DNA from: Gammaproteobacteria bacterium
GTDB taxonomy: Bacteria; Pseudomonadota; Gammaproteobacteria; Burkholderiales; Burkholderiaceae_B
Direction: 5' to 3'
Length of the DNA: 64,000 nucleotides
Assembly: GCA_018815245.1 (NCBI GenBank)
Contig: JAHIXK010000017.1
Coordinates: 1-64,000 of the forward strand
How positions within the stretch are numbered: position 1 is the stretch's first letter; each line of letters opens with the position of its first letter. The translations under genes and the position numbers were made by a program. The notes under the pieces were generated by a model. It ran no database searches and was not told the origin of the DNA. It saw only the letters and a program-made list of their open reading frames with translations. This document shows positions 9,067 to 19,008 of this stretch, in pieces.

Positions 9067-11373
9067 TTAGAAACCCGTACCAATGGTGAACTGGACACGT
9101 TGGGTCTCATCCTGAGGTTCTTGGTTCAGCGGCACACCCAGGCTGAACTTCAAGGGCCCCACTGGCGACAGCCAGGAAATACCCACACCGGTTGAATAAC
9201 GCAGTTCACCAAGCTTGACCTTCTCGGTACTTTGGAACACGTTACCGGCATCCAGGAAAGTGAAGGCACGGAAAGTGCGGTCTTTGGTCATGCCAGGAAT
9301 GGGGAAAAAGAATTCAGCATTTGCAATTACGCGCTTGGAACCACCGATGGGTACGTTGTCCGCGTCACGCGGGCCAAGTGTGGATGAACGGTAGCCGCGC
9401 ACGGTACCAATACCACCTGCGTACACATTTCGGAAAATTGGGTATGGCGAATCACCCAAACCAAAGCCGCCCGTAATTTCGCCGTTCAAAGCCAGTGTGT
9501 ACAGTTTTCCGATCGGGAAATAATGCTGTTCCTGATAGGTAGTTCGAATGAATTCCTGATCGCCAAGCGGCGTTGCGTATTCAGCGGTCAAGCGCCGCAC
9601 GCGGCCACGAGTTGGGGCAATTGCGGAATCGCGGGAATCGTAAGAATAGCCAGCGTTGAGCAAAACAGCGTAGCTTGAATTGCCGAAGTCATTCACATAC
9701 TGCTGAAAACGTGCCGGGCTAAATGGTCCAACTTCAAGATCAGTGCCTTCATAGCCTGCACCGAAAGAAAGGCGCTCATATTCGCTGATAGGGTAGCCAA
9801 ACCGCAGGCCTGCACCTGTGGTTTCGATGATGTAATCACCCAGATTCAATGCACTTGGATCAGTGCGGCGGTTGTATACCTCGAAGCTGCGAGACACACC
9901 GTCGATGGTGAAATACGGATCTGTTTGTGAAAAAGAAATGGTGCGGTTTACTTTGCTGGTATTTAATTCCAGCCCCACTGTTTTGCCTGTACCAAACAGG
10001 TTTTGCTGCTGAATGGCAGCGGACAACACAAGGCTGTCGGTACTGGAAATGCCAGCGCCCAGCAGCAAGTTACCGGTGGGCTTTTCTTCCACTTGCATGT
10101 TCACATCAATCTGATCGGATGTGCCGGGAACAGGTTGTGTTTCAATGTCCACTTTTGAGAAGTAACCCAAACGGTCGACACGTTCCTTGGACAGCTGAAT
10201 TTTGCGGGAATCGTACCAGGATGATTCAAACTGACGGAATTCACGGCGAACTACTTCGTCTTTGGTCCGCGTGTTGCCACCCACATTCATGCGGCGAACA
10301 TACACACGTTTACCTGTATCGACGGCCACGTTAATATTCACCACGCGGTTTTCACGGTCCAGTTCGGGGATAACGTTGGCATTGGCAAAAGCGTAGCCGT
10401 AATTGCCCAAGCGGTCTTGAATGGCCTTTGTGCTGTCAGTCAGCAATTCGCCGTTGAACGTTTCGCCTTTTTTGACTTGCAGCAGCGAACGCAGTTCTTC
10501 ATCCCGTCCCAGCAGTTGGCCAGTCAGTTCTACATTGCCGAAGGTAAACTTCTCGCCTTCCTTGATTGTCAGTGTGATGAAAATGTCTTGTTTGTTGGGG
10601 GCGATCTGAACCTGCGTGTTCTCGATGTTGAAATCAGCGTAACCACGGTTCAAGTAAAACGAGCGCAGCTTTTCAATGTCACCGCTCAATTTCTGGCGAG
10701 AATACTGGTCGTTCTTGCTGTACCAGGACATAAAGCCGCCAGTGCTCAGCTCAAACTCGTCGAGCAAGTCTTCTTCTGAAAAGTCTTTGTTGCCGAGAAT
10801 TTTCAATTGCTTGATGGATGCAGATTCGCCTTCATCCACATTGAAAGTAATCCCCACGCGGTTGCGCGCCAACTGATCCACGCGGGTTTGAACCTGCGCG
10901 CCGTATTTGCTTCGTGACAGGTATTGACGCTTCAATTCCTGTTCGGCCTTGTCCAGCAGGGAGCGATCGAAAATCAGCGAATCCCCGATTCCAACCCCTT
11001 TCAGGGCTTCCTTCAATGTTTCCTTGTCAAATTCCTTGGTGCCATTGATTTCTACCGACGCAATCGCCGGGCGTTCAACCACCGTCACCACAAGCACATC
11101 GCCCTTGGCAGAAATTTTTACATCTTCAAAAAAACCGGTGGCAAAAAGTGAGCGAATGGCTTGCAGTGCCTTTTCATCAGTGAACGTGTCGCCCACACGA
11201 ATAGGCAGGTAACTGAATACAGTGCCCGCCTCGGTTCTTCTAAGCCCTTCCACTTCGATGTCTTTCACCACAAACTGGTTTGCTTGGGCATGTACAACGC
11301 CAACGGACAAAGCGCATGCGGCCACGACTGGGCACACCAACCGCGCTGGAAACAGAGTACTTCTTATTGTCAT
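9067..11373 (-). CDS. bamA: Outer-membrane protein assembly factor BamA
   Basis: BamA is the essential Omp85 insertase that folds beta-barrel proteins into the outer membrane. The 768-residue precursor has a signal peptide ending near GVVHAQA. Five POTRA domains follow (about 30-430; the first begins FVVKDIEVEGLRRTEAGTVF), then a 16-strand barrel. The barrel contains VRGYRSSTLGPRD, the conserved VRGF/Y loop-6 motif, and ends in VQFTIGTGF with the C-terminal phenylalanine needed for outer-membrane targeting. It lies between rseP and skp. Confidence 0.97.
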   Translation of the reverse strand: MTIRSTLFPARLVCPVVAACALSVGVVHAQANQFVVKDIEVEGLRRTEAGTVFSYLPIRVGDTFTDEKALQAIRSLFATGFFEDVKISAKGDVLVVTVVERPAIASVEINGTKEFDKETLKEALKGVGIGDSLIFDRSLLDKAEQELKRQYLSRSKYGAQVQTRVDQLARNRVGITFNVDEGESASIKQLKILGNKDFSEEDLLDEFELSTGGFMSWYSKNDQYSRQKLSGDIEKLRSFYLNRGYADFNIENTQVQIAPNKQDIFITLTIKEGEKFTFGNVELTGQLLGRDEELRSLLQVKKGETFNGELLTDSTKAIQDRLGNYGYAFANANVIPELDRENRVVNINVAVDTGKRVYVRRMNVGGNTRTKDEVVRREFRQFESSWYDSRKIQLSKERVDRLGYFSKVDIETQPVPGTSDQIDVNMQVEEKPTGNLLLGAGISSTDSLVLSAAIQQQNLFGTGKTVGLELNTSKVNRTISFSQTDPYFTIDGVSRSFEVYNRRTDPSALNLGDYIIETTGAGLRFGYPISEYERLSFGAGYEGTDLEVGPFSPARFQQYVNDFGNSSYAVLLNAGYSYDSRDSAIAPTRGRVRRLTAEYATPLGDQEFIRTTYQEQHYFPIGKLYTLALNGEITGGFGLGDSPYPIFRNVYAGGIGTVRGYRSSTLGPRDADNVPIGGSKRVIANAEFFFPIPGMTKDRTFRAFTFLDAGNVFQSTEKVKLGELRYSTGVGISWLSPVGPLKFSLGVPLNQEPQDETQRVQFTIGTGF

Positions 11374-11424
11374 TCAGATCGTTCCTACCAGCCTGTTTCG
11401 GCTGGAACCAATATGTGAAGGCCT

Positions 11425-12768
11425 CTAGAAAATCAGCCTTTGAATATCATTAAAAAAAGCAACACTGGTCAATGCACCAATGAGCAAAATACCCAGCTTC
11501 TGGCCTCGCACTTGCCACACCTCATCGACGGGCTTGCCTCTGACGATTTCGGCCAAATAATACATCAAGTGCCCACCGTCCAAGAGCGGTATGGGCAAAA
11601 GATTCAAAATCCCTAGGCTAACAGAAACCATGGCCAGAAATCCGAAAAACGGCAGAATTCCAAGGCTTGATGATTGTCCTGCAGCACTGGCAATAGACAC
11701 CGGGCCGCTAAGGTGGTTCCACGACAAATCACCGGTGACCATTTTACCCAACGCAGCCAGCGAAAATACGCTGACCTCTACCATTCGGCCTGTGCCTTCG
11801 ACAATTGACTCAAATGGATTCAAGGGATTGTTCACAACAATGGGCTCGCCACCAATCGACAAACCCAAACGACCTATGACCGATCCATTGTCGAGCTGCA
11901 TGCTGTCAGGTGTGGCACGCACCACCATGTCCTGCCCGGCCCGGAGAATTTGAATTTCAATTTCTTCGGAAGGACGCTGCTTGATCATCTCGGTAAACCC
12001 GGCAGACGTTTCAACGGGCAGCCCGTCAACACTTAGAAGTTTGTCATCGACCATGAACCCGGCCGAGGCCGCGGCACTGCCCTCGCCCACGGCGCGAACC
12101 AGCACGCTTTTTTCGATGGGAAAAAACCCGAGTTCCCTGCTCAGGCCGGGACCCAGTTCTGCGTCTAATTGTTTGGACGGAACCGGTTTTAGATCGACCG
12201 CCACACCGCCCCGGTTGACCTGAATGTTCAAGTCGTCACGAAACAGGCGCGTCTTGATCAATGCCCAAGACACTTCATTCCAGTTTTTTGTGTCTTCGCC
12301 ATTGATGAAAGTGATCTCGTCACCACTCGCCAGGCCAGCACTGGCAGCCACGGTGTTTACGGGTGGCTCGGCGGTTTGTGTCGCAAGACCCAAGGGCTGC
12401 ATGTACGCCAAAAATCCGTAGATAAGTGCGGCCAACGCCAGGTTGGCCAGTGGGCCTGCCAGCACAATAGCAATGCGTTGCCCCACCGGCTTTCGGTTGA
12501 ATGATTCGGCAAGGTTGATGTCATGGCCCTTCAGGCTTTCGGGGTCACGCTCATCAAGCATGCGAACATAACCGCCCAGCGGAATCCATGAAATGGTCCA
12601 TTCCACTTTGGACTTTTGATTGACCCATCGAAAAATCGGCTTGCCAAACCCCACTGAAAACCGGATCACCCGCACACCATAAAACCGGGCCACAGAATAG
12701 TGTCCGTACTCGTGGATGAACACCAGAATGCCCAGTGCGATCAGAAATGAAACAACGGAGTTCAACAT
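11425..12768 (-). CDS. rseP: Site-2 intramembrane protease RseP
   Basis: RseP cuts anti-sigma factor RseA within the membrane during the sigma-E envelope stress response and clears leftover signal peptides. The first transmembrane helix carries the zinc motif HEYGH (19-23). Two PDZ domains follow (about 115-300), and the second metal-ligand motif LLDGGHLMYYL lies near residue 390 before the last helix. The length of 447 residues is normal. It is 7 bases after dxr and 51 bases before bamA. Confidence 0.96.
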   Translation of the reverse strand: MLNSVVSFLIALGILVFIHEYGHYSVARFYGVRVIRFSVGFGKPIFRWVNQKSKVEWTISWIPLGGYVRMLDERDPESLKGHDINLAESFNRKPVGQRIAIVLAGPLANLALAALIYGFLAYMQPLGLATQTAEPPVNTVAASAGLASGDEITFINGEDTKNWNEVSWALIKTRLFRDDLNIQVNRGGVAVDLKPVPSKQLDAELGPGLSRELGFFPIEKSVLVRAVGEGSAAASAGFMVDDKLLSVDGLPVETSAGFTEMIKQRPSEEIEIQILRAGQDMVVRATPDSMQLDNGSVIGRLGLSIGGEPIVVNNPLNPFESIVEGTGRMVEVSVFSLAALGKMVTGDLSWNHLSGPVSIASAAGQSSSLGILPFFGFLAMVSVSLGILNLLPIPLLDGGHLMYYLAEIVRGKPVDEVWQVRGQKLGILLIGALTSVAFFNDIQRLIF

Positions 12769-12775
12769 TGAATAC

Positions 12776-13981
12776 CTACCAGGTCAATTTTCCAACACAT
12801 TCGGTGGCATGGGCCCTGACCGACAGATCGAGGTCAAATGCGTCATCCAGACTGCGAACCGATTCACTACCAAAGCGCGACAAACAACTTTCTGTTAATC
12901 GCACAATGTCCATGTAAGCAATTTTCTCATTCAAAAACAAGTCCACAGCCACTTCATTGGCCGCGTTGAAAACTGGTGCCAGCGTGTCTGGTTTGTTCAG
13001 TACATCAAAGGCCAGTTTCAGCATGATGAACCGGTTCAAGTCGGGTTCCTCGAAGTCCAGACGGGCAAGCTGGGCAAGGTTCAGGCGTGGCGAGCCCGAT
13101 TCAATCCGGTCTGGCAAACCCAACACATGGGCAATTGGCGTGCGCATGTCCGGGCAGCCCAGTTGGGCCAACACGCTGCCATCTTTGTATTCCACCATGG
13201 AATGCACAATGGACTGCGGGTGAACCAGCACAGACAACTGGTTTGCTGGCAGACCAAACAACCAAAGCGCTTCAATCAGCTCCAGGCCCTTGTTGGCCAT
13301 GGTCGCGCTGTCGACCGATATTTTCCGGCCCATGACCCAGTTTGGGTGTGCAATGGCCTGCGCCGGGGTGACCCTGGTCAGTTCCTCAAGTGTTTTCTTG
13401 CGAAAGGGCCCACCAGACGCAGTCAGAATAAGCCGTTCAATGCCAAACTGGCTCGCCCTGGCAATGTCGTAGTTCTGCGGCAAACATTGATAGATCGCAT
13501 TGTGCTCGGAATCCACGGGCAGAATGGTGGCGCCCGATTCCCTGCAGGCCTGGATCATGAATTGCCCGGCAAGCACCAGCGATTCCTTGTTGGCCAAAAG
13601 CACACGCTTCCCAGCCTGCAACGCACACAGGGTAGGTTTCAGGCCAGCCGAACCAACAATTGCGGCCACAACCGTGTCTACGCTGGGGTTTGCACACAGT
13701 GAATCCAGTTCATTTGCTCCCCCGATGTCGGGCACGTACCCCAGCTTTTGATTCAACAACTGGCTGTAGCCATGCTGGTGCCAATCTGCAAGCGCTTCCG
13801 GGTCGCAAATGATCAAAGCCTGCGGGCTGTGCGCGCACGCCTGCTTGAACAGCAAATCAATGTTTTTACCGGCAACCAGTCCAAAAACCGAGAAGCGATC
13901 GGGGTGCCTGGCCACCACGTCCAGCGTGTTCACGCCAATGGTGCCCGTTGCACCCAAAAGTAGTAAATTTTGCACGGCCAT
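12776..13981 (-). CDS. dxr: 1-deoxy-D-xylulose 5-phosphate reductoisomerase
   Basis: Dxr converts DXP to MEP with NADPH, the committed step of non-mevalonate isoprenoid synthesis, which feeds UppS encoded two genes upstream. The NADPH motif LLGATGTIGVNTLDV is at the N-terminus. The metal and substrate residues lie in PVDSEHNAIYQCL, and the flexible loop is near ILTASGGPFRK. The frame remains open 30 codons further upstream, overlapping cdsA, but that part is not family-like. The ATG at 13981 has AGGA just upstream and gives the normal 401 residues, 7 bases after cdsA. Confidence 0.96.
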   Translation of the reverse strand: MAVQNLLLLGATGTIGVNTLDVVARHPDRFSVFGLVAGKNIDLLFKQACAHSPQALIICDPEALADWHQHGYSQLLNQKLGYVPDIGGANELDSLCANPSVDTVVAAIVGSAGLKPTLCALQAGKRVLLANKESLVLAGQFMIQACRESGATILPVDSEHNAIYQCLPQNYDIARASQFGIERLILTASGGPFRKKTLEELTRVTPAQAIAHPNWVMGRKISVDSATMANKGLELIEALWLFGLPANQLSVLVHPQSIVHSMVEYKDGSVLAQLGCPDMRTPIAHVLGLPDRIESGSPRLNLAQLARLDFEEPDLNRFIMLKLAFDVLNKPDTLAPVFNAANEVAVDLFLNEKIAYMDIVRLTESCLSRFGSESVRSLDDAFDLDLSVRAHATECVGKLTW

Positions 13982-13988
13982 TTTCCTG

Positions 13989-14831
13989 TCAACCCGCCAT
14001 TGCACTGACCAGCAGTATGGCCAGCGGTAATACGGGCAACTGTGCGTCAATTCTGTCCAGTATGCCACCATGTCCTGGCAGCAACTGGCTGCTGTCTTTC
14101 ATGCCGGCACGGCGCTTTAGCATCGATTCAAACAAATCGCCCACCACACTGTAGGCACTTAACACCAGCAACCAGAACGAAAACACCACAGGGTGCCATC
14201 GCTCGAAAGCCATGGCCTGCCAGGTATTTTCAAGCACAGGGAACTGGTCAGCCAGCAGCACCACTGCCCAACTAAGGATCAACACGCTGAATGCGCCACC
14301 AATTGCGCCTTCCCAGCTTTTCCCGGGTGAAATGCGGGGGGCCAGCTTGCGTTTGCCAAACGCCTTGCCGAAAAAATAGGCAAAAATATCGGCAGCAAAG
14401 CAAATGGCAATCGCGCTAAGCAGAAAAACAATGCCGTAGGTTTTGGTGACAACCAAGGCAAGCCCAGCCGCGGCGATCAACACGAAACCCACCGCACCGT
14501 ACACAAACGGATTGGCCAGCACGCCAAGCGACACGTGTCGCAGGCACCATGGCGCGAACGCAACCCAAAACACACTGGCCAGCGCCAAAAGCGGAAACCC
14601 CGAGGTTTGCAGGCTGACAAACTGCGCACCCACCAGGCAAATGGCGCCGCCTGCAATTGCATAAAGTATGGATTTTGGTGCACCGAACTGGCCCAAACGT
14701 GCCCACTCCCAAAAAGCACCAAGCAGAACCACCAATACAAACAGGTTCCAGCCAAGTGCCCCGCCGTAGGCCAACACGGCAAGCAGTACGAGCAGCAGGA
14801 TCACCGCAGTGATCACACGCGTTCTAAGCAT
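13989..14831 (-). CDS. cdsA: Phosphatidate cytidylyltransferase
   Basis: CdsA makes CDP-diacylglycerol from phosphatidate and CTP, the branch point of phospholipid synthesis. It is a polytopic inner-membrane protein of 280 residues with about eight hydrophobic segments from residue 7 on. The family signature near the C-terminus is intact: SMLKRRAGMKDSSQLLPGHG, then GILDRID, with the metal-binding aspartates. It lies between uppS (26 bases upstream) and dxr. Confidence 0.96.
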   Translation of the reverse strand: MLRTRVITAVILLLVLLAVLAYGGALGWNLFVLVVLLGAFWEWARLGQFGAPKSILYAIAGGAICLVGAQFVSLQTSGFPLLALASVFWVAFAPWCLRHVSLGVLANPFVYGAVGFVLIAAAGLALVVTKTYGIVFLLSAIAICFAADIFAYFFGKAFGKRKLAPRISPGKSWEGAIGGAFSVLILSWAVVLLADQFPVLENTWQAMAFERWHPVVFSFWLLVLSAYSVVGDLFESMLKRRAGMKDSSQLLPGHGGILDRIDAQLPVLPLAILLVSAMAG

Positions 14832-14857
14832 GATTTATGTCTCTATTGAGAAACAGT

Positions 14858-15646
14858 TCACTGCGCCGACTGCAGAACATTCACCAGCTGTGGCTGAATC
14901 TGTTCGGATGTTCGACCAAAGCGACGTTCTCTGTTGTTATATGAATCAATGGCTTCCAGCAACATTGGCTTGCCGAAGTCGGGCCAGAACTTGTCTGTGA
15001 AGTAAAACTCAGTGTACGCCAACTGCCACAATAAAAAATTCGAAACACGTTGCTCGCCGCCGGTGCGGATAAACAGGTCTGGCTCGGGGCTGCCCTGCAG
15101 GCACAGGTGTTGTGACAGGGAAGCCTCAGTGATTAACTCAGGGTTGTCAGCCAGATCCGGCCGACTTTTCAACATGTTTTTGGTGGCTTGAAGTATGTCC
15201 CAACGCCCACCATAGTTTGCAGCAATATTCAAATACAAGCGGGTATTGTTTTTGGTCAGTTCCTGAGCGGATGCAATTGCCGCCTGCAATTCTGGTTCGA
15301 ATGCTGTGGTGTCACCCACGATTCGCAAACAGATATTTTCGCGGTGCATGGCCTCAACGTCTTTGCGGAGCACGCGAATAAAAAGGCGCATCAACACGCT
15401 GACTTCTTCCGGGGGGCGGCGCCAGTTTTCCGAGGAAAATGCGAACAGGGTGAGGTGTTCCACACCCAACTCACAGCAGGCCTGCACGGTGCGTTTAACT
15501 GCGTCCACGCCCCGTTTGTGACCGGCCACACGGGGCATCAGGCGGTTTTTCGCCCAACGCCCATTGCCATCCATCACAATCGCGATGTGCCTTGGAATGC
15601 TGGATGTGTTGGGCACATCCAGCGTCGAGCTCGTGAAAATGGCCAT
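14858..15646 (-). CDS. uppS: Undecaprenyl diphosphate synthase (cis-prenyltransferase)
   Basis: UppS builds the C55 lipid carrier for peptidoglycan and polysaccharide assembly from FPP and IPP. The 262-residue protein has the active-site motif [15 protein letters not shown] with Asp26, the substrate-positioning [11 protein letters not shown], and the C-terminal [20 protein letters not shown] and YTEFYF motifs. It begins 7 bases after frr on the minus strand, and cdsA follows. Confidence 0.97.
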   Translation of the reverse strand: MAIFTSSTLDVPNTSSIPRHIAIVMDGNGRWAKNRLMPRVAGHKRGVDAVKRTVQACCELGVEHLTLFAFSSENWRRPPEEVSVLMRLFIRVLRKDVEAMHRENICLRIVGDTTAFEPELQAAIASAQELTKNNTRLYLNIAANYGGRWDILQATKNMLKSRPDLADNPELITEASLSQHLCLQGSPEPDLFIRTGGEQRVSNFLLWQLAYTEFYFTDKFWPDFGKPMLLEAIDSYNNRERRFGRTSEQIQPQLVNVLQSAQ

Positions 15647-15653
15647 GGTTGGT

Positions 15654-16214
15654 TTATACCGTCATGATTTCGGCTTCTTTCGACTGCAAAACCTGATCAA
15701 CCTCTGCAACAAATTTGTCGGTCAGTTTTTGAATGTCGCCCTGAGCGCGGCGCTCGTCGTCCTCAGAAATTTCCTTGTCATTGACCAGGCGCTTCAGTGC
15801 CTCGTTGGCATCACGGCGCAGGTTACGAATGGCAACCTTGGTTTGCTCGCCCTCACCCTTGATGAACTTGGTCAGTTCCTTGCGGCGTTCCTCGGTCAAG
15901 GCTGGCATTGGCACGCGGATGGTTTCACCCATGGATGCCGGGTTCAAGCCCAAGTCGGATTCGCGAATTGCTTTTTCTACTGCATTGGCCATGTTCTTTT
16001 CCCAAGGCTGTACCACGATGGTTCGGGCATCAGCCAAACTGAGGTTGGCAACTTGGGAAATTGGCACCATTGAACCGTAATAGTCGATCTGGATGTGATC
16101 AAGAATGCCGGTGTGGGCGCGCCCTGTGCGAACCTTTTGCAGGTCCGTCTTCAGGGAATCAATGGACTTTGACATTTTTTCTTCGACTGTTGTGCGAATG
16201 TTTGCAACGCTCAT
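15654..16214 (-). CDS. frr: Ribosome recycling factor
   Basis: RRF, with EF-G, splits post-termination ribosomes. From the ATG at 16214 the protein has 186 residues, exactly the usual size, starting [19 protein letters not shown] and containing [15 protein letters not shown], the conserved arm that contacts the ribosome. The frame stays open for 52 more codons into pyrH, but that stretch has no family similarity, so the inner start is preferred. It is 31 bases downstream of pyrH. Confidence 0.96.
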   Translation of the reverse strand: MSVANIRTTVEEKMSKSIDSLKTDLQKVRTGRAHTGILDHIQIDYYGSMVPISQVANLSLADARTIVVQPWEKNMANAVEKAIRESDLGLNPASMGETIRVPMPALTEERRKELTKFIKGEGEQTKVAIRNLRRDANEALKRLVNDKEISEDDERRAQGDIQKLTDKFVAEVDQVLQSKEAEIMTV

Positions 16215-16245
16215 AATTGAAATCTCACTGCATGAATCGATTGAA

Positions 16246-16956
16246 TTACATGTGCACCAAGGTGCCCTCGTTTTCACCTGCAATGGCGCGGTGTAATGCG
16301 CCCGGCTTGTTGATTGAAAACACTCGAATTGGTAGCTTCTGGTCGCGACACAGGGCAAACGCAGTGGCATCCATTACTTCGAGATTTTTGGAAATTGCTT
16401 CATTGAAAGAAATTCTTTCATACCGCGTGGCGGTCGGGTCTTTGTTCGGGTCGGCCGTGTAAATGCCGTCTACCTTGGTTGCCTTCAGCACCACCTCGGC
16501 ACCAATTTCCGAGCCGCGCAAAGCCGCCGCCGTGTCGGTGGTGAAAAATGGATTGCCTGTGCCGGCTGCAAAAATAACGATTTTGCCTTCTTCCAGGTAA
16601 CGGATTGCCTTGGGGCGAATATAGGGCTCAACCACTTGTTCGATATTCAGGGCTGATTGAACACGTGCTTGAACACCGGCACGCCGGAAAGCATCCTGAA
16701 GGGCAAGGGCATTCATTACGGTGGCCATCATGCCCATGTAATCGGCTGTGGCGCGATCCATGCCTGCTGCGCCTGGCGCAATGCCCCGAAAAATGTTGCC
16801 CCCGCCTATCACCACTGCCAGCTCCACACCGGATGCGGACACTTCAGCGACTTCTGCCACCATGCGTTCGATGGTTTGGCGGTTGATACCGTAGGAGTCG
16901 TCACCCATCAGGGCTTCGCCTGACAATTTGAGTAACACACGTTTGTATGCTGCCAT
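16246..16956 (-). CDS. pyrH: UMP kinase
   Basis: PyrH phosphorylates UMP to UDP and is the hexameric, GTP-activated bacterial form. The N-terminal [20 protein letters not shown] binds phosphate, [11 protein letters not shown] is the glycine-rich loop, and [17 protein letters not shown] is typical of the amino-acid-kinase fold. The length of 236 residues is normal. An intrinsic terminator separates it from tsf, so pyrH-frr-uppS and beyond probably have their own promoter in 16957-17020. I could not identify that promoter convincingly. Confidence 0.96.
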   Translation of the reverse strand: MAAYKRVLLKLSGEALMGDDSYGINRQTIERMVAEVAEVSASGVELAVVIGGGNIFRGIAPGAAGMDRATADYMGMMATVMNALALQDAFRRAGVQARVQSALNIEQVVEPYIRPKAIRYLEEGKIVIFAAGTGNPFFTTDTAAALRGSEIGAEVVLKATKVDGIYTADPNKDPTATRYERISFNEAISKNLEVMDATAFALCRDQKLPIRVFSINKPGALHRAIAGENEGTLVHM

Positions 16957-17023
16957 TCAAGCCTCTTGTTGGATCATTGTCAGGATTCTATAACGTAAAG
17001 CAAGGAACTTCGTCTACACGCAA

Positions 17024-17062
17024 ATAAAAAGGGGCTTCCCGGATGGAGAAACCCCTCTTTTT
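17024..17062 (-). terminator. Intrinsic terminator after tsf
   Basis: Read on the minus strand, a GGGGTTTC arm and a GAAGCCCC arm (one G-U pair) flank a short loop and are followed by TTTTTATTT. A T-run also lies on the opposite side, so it could work in both directions. It separates rpsB-tsf from pyrH. Confidence 0.8.
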
Positions 17063-17074
17063 TCCGAAAAGGAA

Positions 17075-17965
17075 TTAACGGCCTGCAGCAGCAGCAGCGG
17101 CTTGCGCGGCAACCTCAGCGGCGAAGTCATTCACCTTTTTCTCGATGCCTTCACCCACAATGAAAAGCTCGAAGCTGTTCACTGTGCTGTTTTTGGCTTT
17201 CAACATGCCCTCAACTGTCAGCTTGTCGTCTTTCACGAAAGGCTGGGACAGCAATGCCACTTCTTTCAGGAACTTCTTGATTGATCCGTCAACCATTTTC
17301 TCGGCGATATCTGCTGGTTTGCCAGATTCAATCGCTTTGGCCTTGGCCACTGAGCGTTCACGCTCAATTTCGTCTTGTGGAACACCGCTTTCATGCAGCG
17401 CTTTGGGCTTGGTGGCGGCAATGTGCAATGCAACATCCTTGCCCACGTTTTCGTCGGCACTGGTGTAATCGACCAACACGCCGATTTTGCCGCCGTGAAT
17501 GTAAGAGCTCAGGTTGCCAACTGCTTCAACGCGCTTGAAGCGGCGAACGGACATGTTTTCACCGATTTTGCCGATCAGGGCTGCGCGAACTGTTTCAACC
17601 GTGCCTTCGCCCAAAGGCAAGGCAGACAGTGCTTCAACGCTGGTAGGGTTGTTGTCGGCGATCAGCTTGGCCACGTTGGCCACAAAAGCCAGGAAATCGT
17701 CGTTTTTGGCAACGAAGTCGGTTTCGCAGTTCACTTCAACAATGGTTCCCAACTTGCTGTTGTCATTGATATAAATTCCAACCAAGCCTTCTGCGGTTAC
17801 GCGTGCAGCGGCTTTGCTGGCTTTGCTGCCCAGTTTCACACGCAGAATTTCTTCAGCCTTGTCGATGTCGCCATCGGCTTCGGTCAGGGCTTTCTTGCAT
17901 TCCATCATTGGCGCGTCGGTTTTCTCGCGCAGTACTTTCACCATTGCTGCTGTAATTTCAGCCAT
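17075..17965 (-). CDS. tsf: Elongation factor Ts
   Basis: EF-Ts recycles EF-Tu by exchanging GDP. The ATG at 17965 has TAGGAG upstream and starts the family motif [20 protein letters not shown], followed by MECKKAL. The core motif [17 protein letters not shown] is present near residue 75. From this start the length is 296 residues. The upstream 21 codons of open frame run into the rpsB-tsf hairpin and are not coding. The C-terminus is alanine-rich. Confidence 0.97.
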   Translation of the reverse strand: MAEITAAMVKVLREKTDAPMMECKKALTEADGDIDKAEEILRVKLGSKASKAAARVTAEGLVGIYINDNSKLGTIVEVNCETDFVAKNDDFLAFVANVAKLIADNNPTSVEALSALPLGEGTVETVRAALIGKIGENMSVRRFKRVEAVGNLSSYIHGGKIGVLVDYTSADENVGKDVALHIAATKPKALHESGVPQDEIERERSVAKAKAIESGKPADIAEKMVDGSIKKFLKEVALLSQPFVKDDKLTVEGMLKAKNSTVNSFELFIVGEGIEKKVNDFAAEVAAQAAAAAAGR

Positions 17966-18000
17966 TGATTTTCTCCTAACTGTCGGATTCTGAATTGGAT

Positions 18001-18026
18001 AAAAAAAAGGGGCGACTTGTCGCCCC
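18001..18026 (-). terminator. Hairpin with T-run between rpsB and tsf (attenuator)
   Basis: On the minus strand GGGGCGAC and GTCGCCCC (8-base perfect arms) are followed by eight T residues. It is a strong intrinsic terminator placed inside the rpsB-tsf operon, so it probably allows partial read-through and sets the S2:EF-Ts ratio. Confidence 0.85.
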
Positions 18027-18046
18027 ATCGGAAGACGAAGGCTGGA

Positions 18047-18802
18047 TTAACCCTCGGCTCCCTCTTCAGATACTTCAACGAAGTCGTCGCCGCCTTTGAT
18101 TGCTTCCACCACGTCGTTTACTGCCTGGTCACGGCCGGCCAGTACGGCATCAGCCACTGAGCGGGCGTACAGGCGGATGGCGCGTGCGGAGTCATCGTTG
18201 CCAGGAACGATGTAGCTAACGCCGGCTGGGGAATGGTTGGTATCCACAATACCCACAACTGGAATGCCCAGTTTTTCGGCTTCAGTGATTGCAATTTTGT
18301 GGTAACCCACGTCGCACACGAAAATTGCATCAGGCAGGGTTGGCATGTCTTTAATGCCACCGATTGACTGGTTCAGCTTTTCGAGTTCACGTGCGAACAT
18401 CAAGGCCTCTTTCTTGGACATGCGCTCTGTACCGCCGTCAGCGATAATGGCTTCCATGTCTTTCAAGCGCTTGATGGACGTTTTCACAGTCTTGAAGTTG
18501 GTCAGCATGCCGCCCAACCAGCGCTGGTCAACGAAGGGCATGCCGCAGCGTGCTGCTTCTTCAGCGATGATTTCTTTGGCTTGACGTTTTGTACATACAA
18601 ACAGGATGTTGCCGCGGTTGGCTGACAGGCGCTTGATGAACTTCAGCGCGTCGTCGAGCATGACAACGGTTTTTTCCAGATTGATAATGTGAATTTTGTT
18701 ACGATGGCCGTAGATGTAGGGGGCCATTTTGGGGTTCCAGAAGCGGGTTTGGTGGCCAAAGTGGCAACCAGCTTCCAGCATTTCGCGCATTGATGCTGCC
18801 AT
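18047..18802 (-). CDS. rpsB: 30S ribosomal protein S2
   Basis: S2 is the last-assembling small-subunit protein and is needed for S1 binding. From the ATG at 18802, with GGAG upstream, it has 251 residues starting [20 protein letters not shown]. The conserved segments [26 protein letters not shown] and [20 protein letters not shown] are all present. The longer frame to 18892 adds 30 non-family residues. It is the first gene of the minus-strand cluster and is divergent from map. Confidence 0.97.
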   Translation of the reverse strand: MAASMREMLEAGCHFGHQTRFWNPKMAPYIYGHRNKIHIINLEKTVVMLDDALKFIKRLSANRGNILFVCTKRQAKEIIAEEAARCGMPFVDQRWLGGMLTNFKTVKTSIKRLKDMEAIIADGGTERMSKKEALMFARELEKLNQSIGGIKDMPTLPDAIFVCDVGYHKIAITEAEKLGIPVVGIVDTNHSPAGVSYIVPGNDDSARAIRLYARSVADAVLAGRDQAVNDVVEAIKGGDDFVEVSEEGAEG

Positions 18803-19008
18803 GAATTTCTCCAGTATAGACAGGGTTAAATGGGTTTGTACTGGGCCAGAAAACTCAATTTCGGTGAACTTTACTAGCACCCTGTCGCACAAACCATTAA
18901 ATTTACTCTTGTGCGCCGATTAACTACACAAGTTAACGATGGCGCTAGAGCAGCCAAAGATTATACTCGGTTAAAATACGTTAGCTCAAGCAGGAATTTA
19001 ACAAAACC
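18803..19008. promoter_or_regulatory. Divergent rpsB/map control region
   Basis: This 206-base region must hold promoters for rpsB (minus) and map-glnD (plus). For map, TATACT (18962-18967) and TAAAAT (18973-18978) are candidate -10 boxes, but neither has a clear -35. For rpsB a TAAATT-like box appears near 18900 on the minus strand. The long rpsB leader may also hold the S2 autoregulatory site, but I cannot recognise a structure. Confidence 0.3.

Noticed and set aside
17085-17105. GCA/GCC repeat at the 3' end of tsf
   Set aside because: It is simply the alanine-rich EF-Ts C-terminus, not a separate repeat element.
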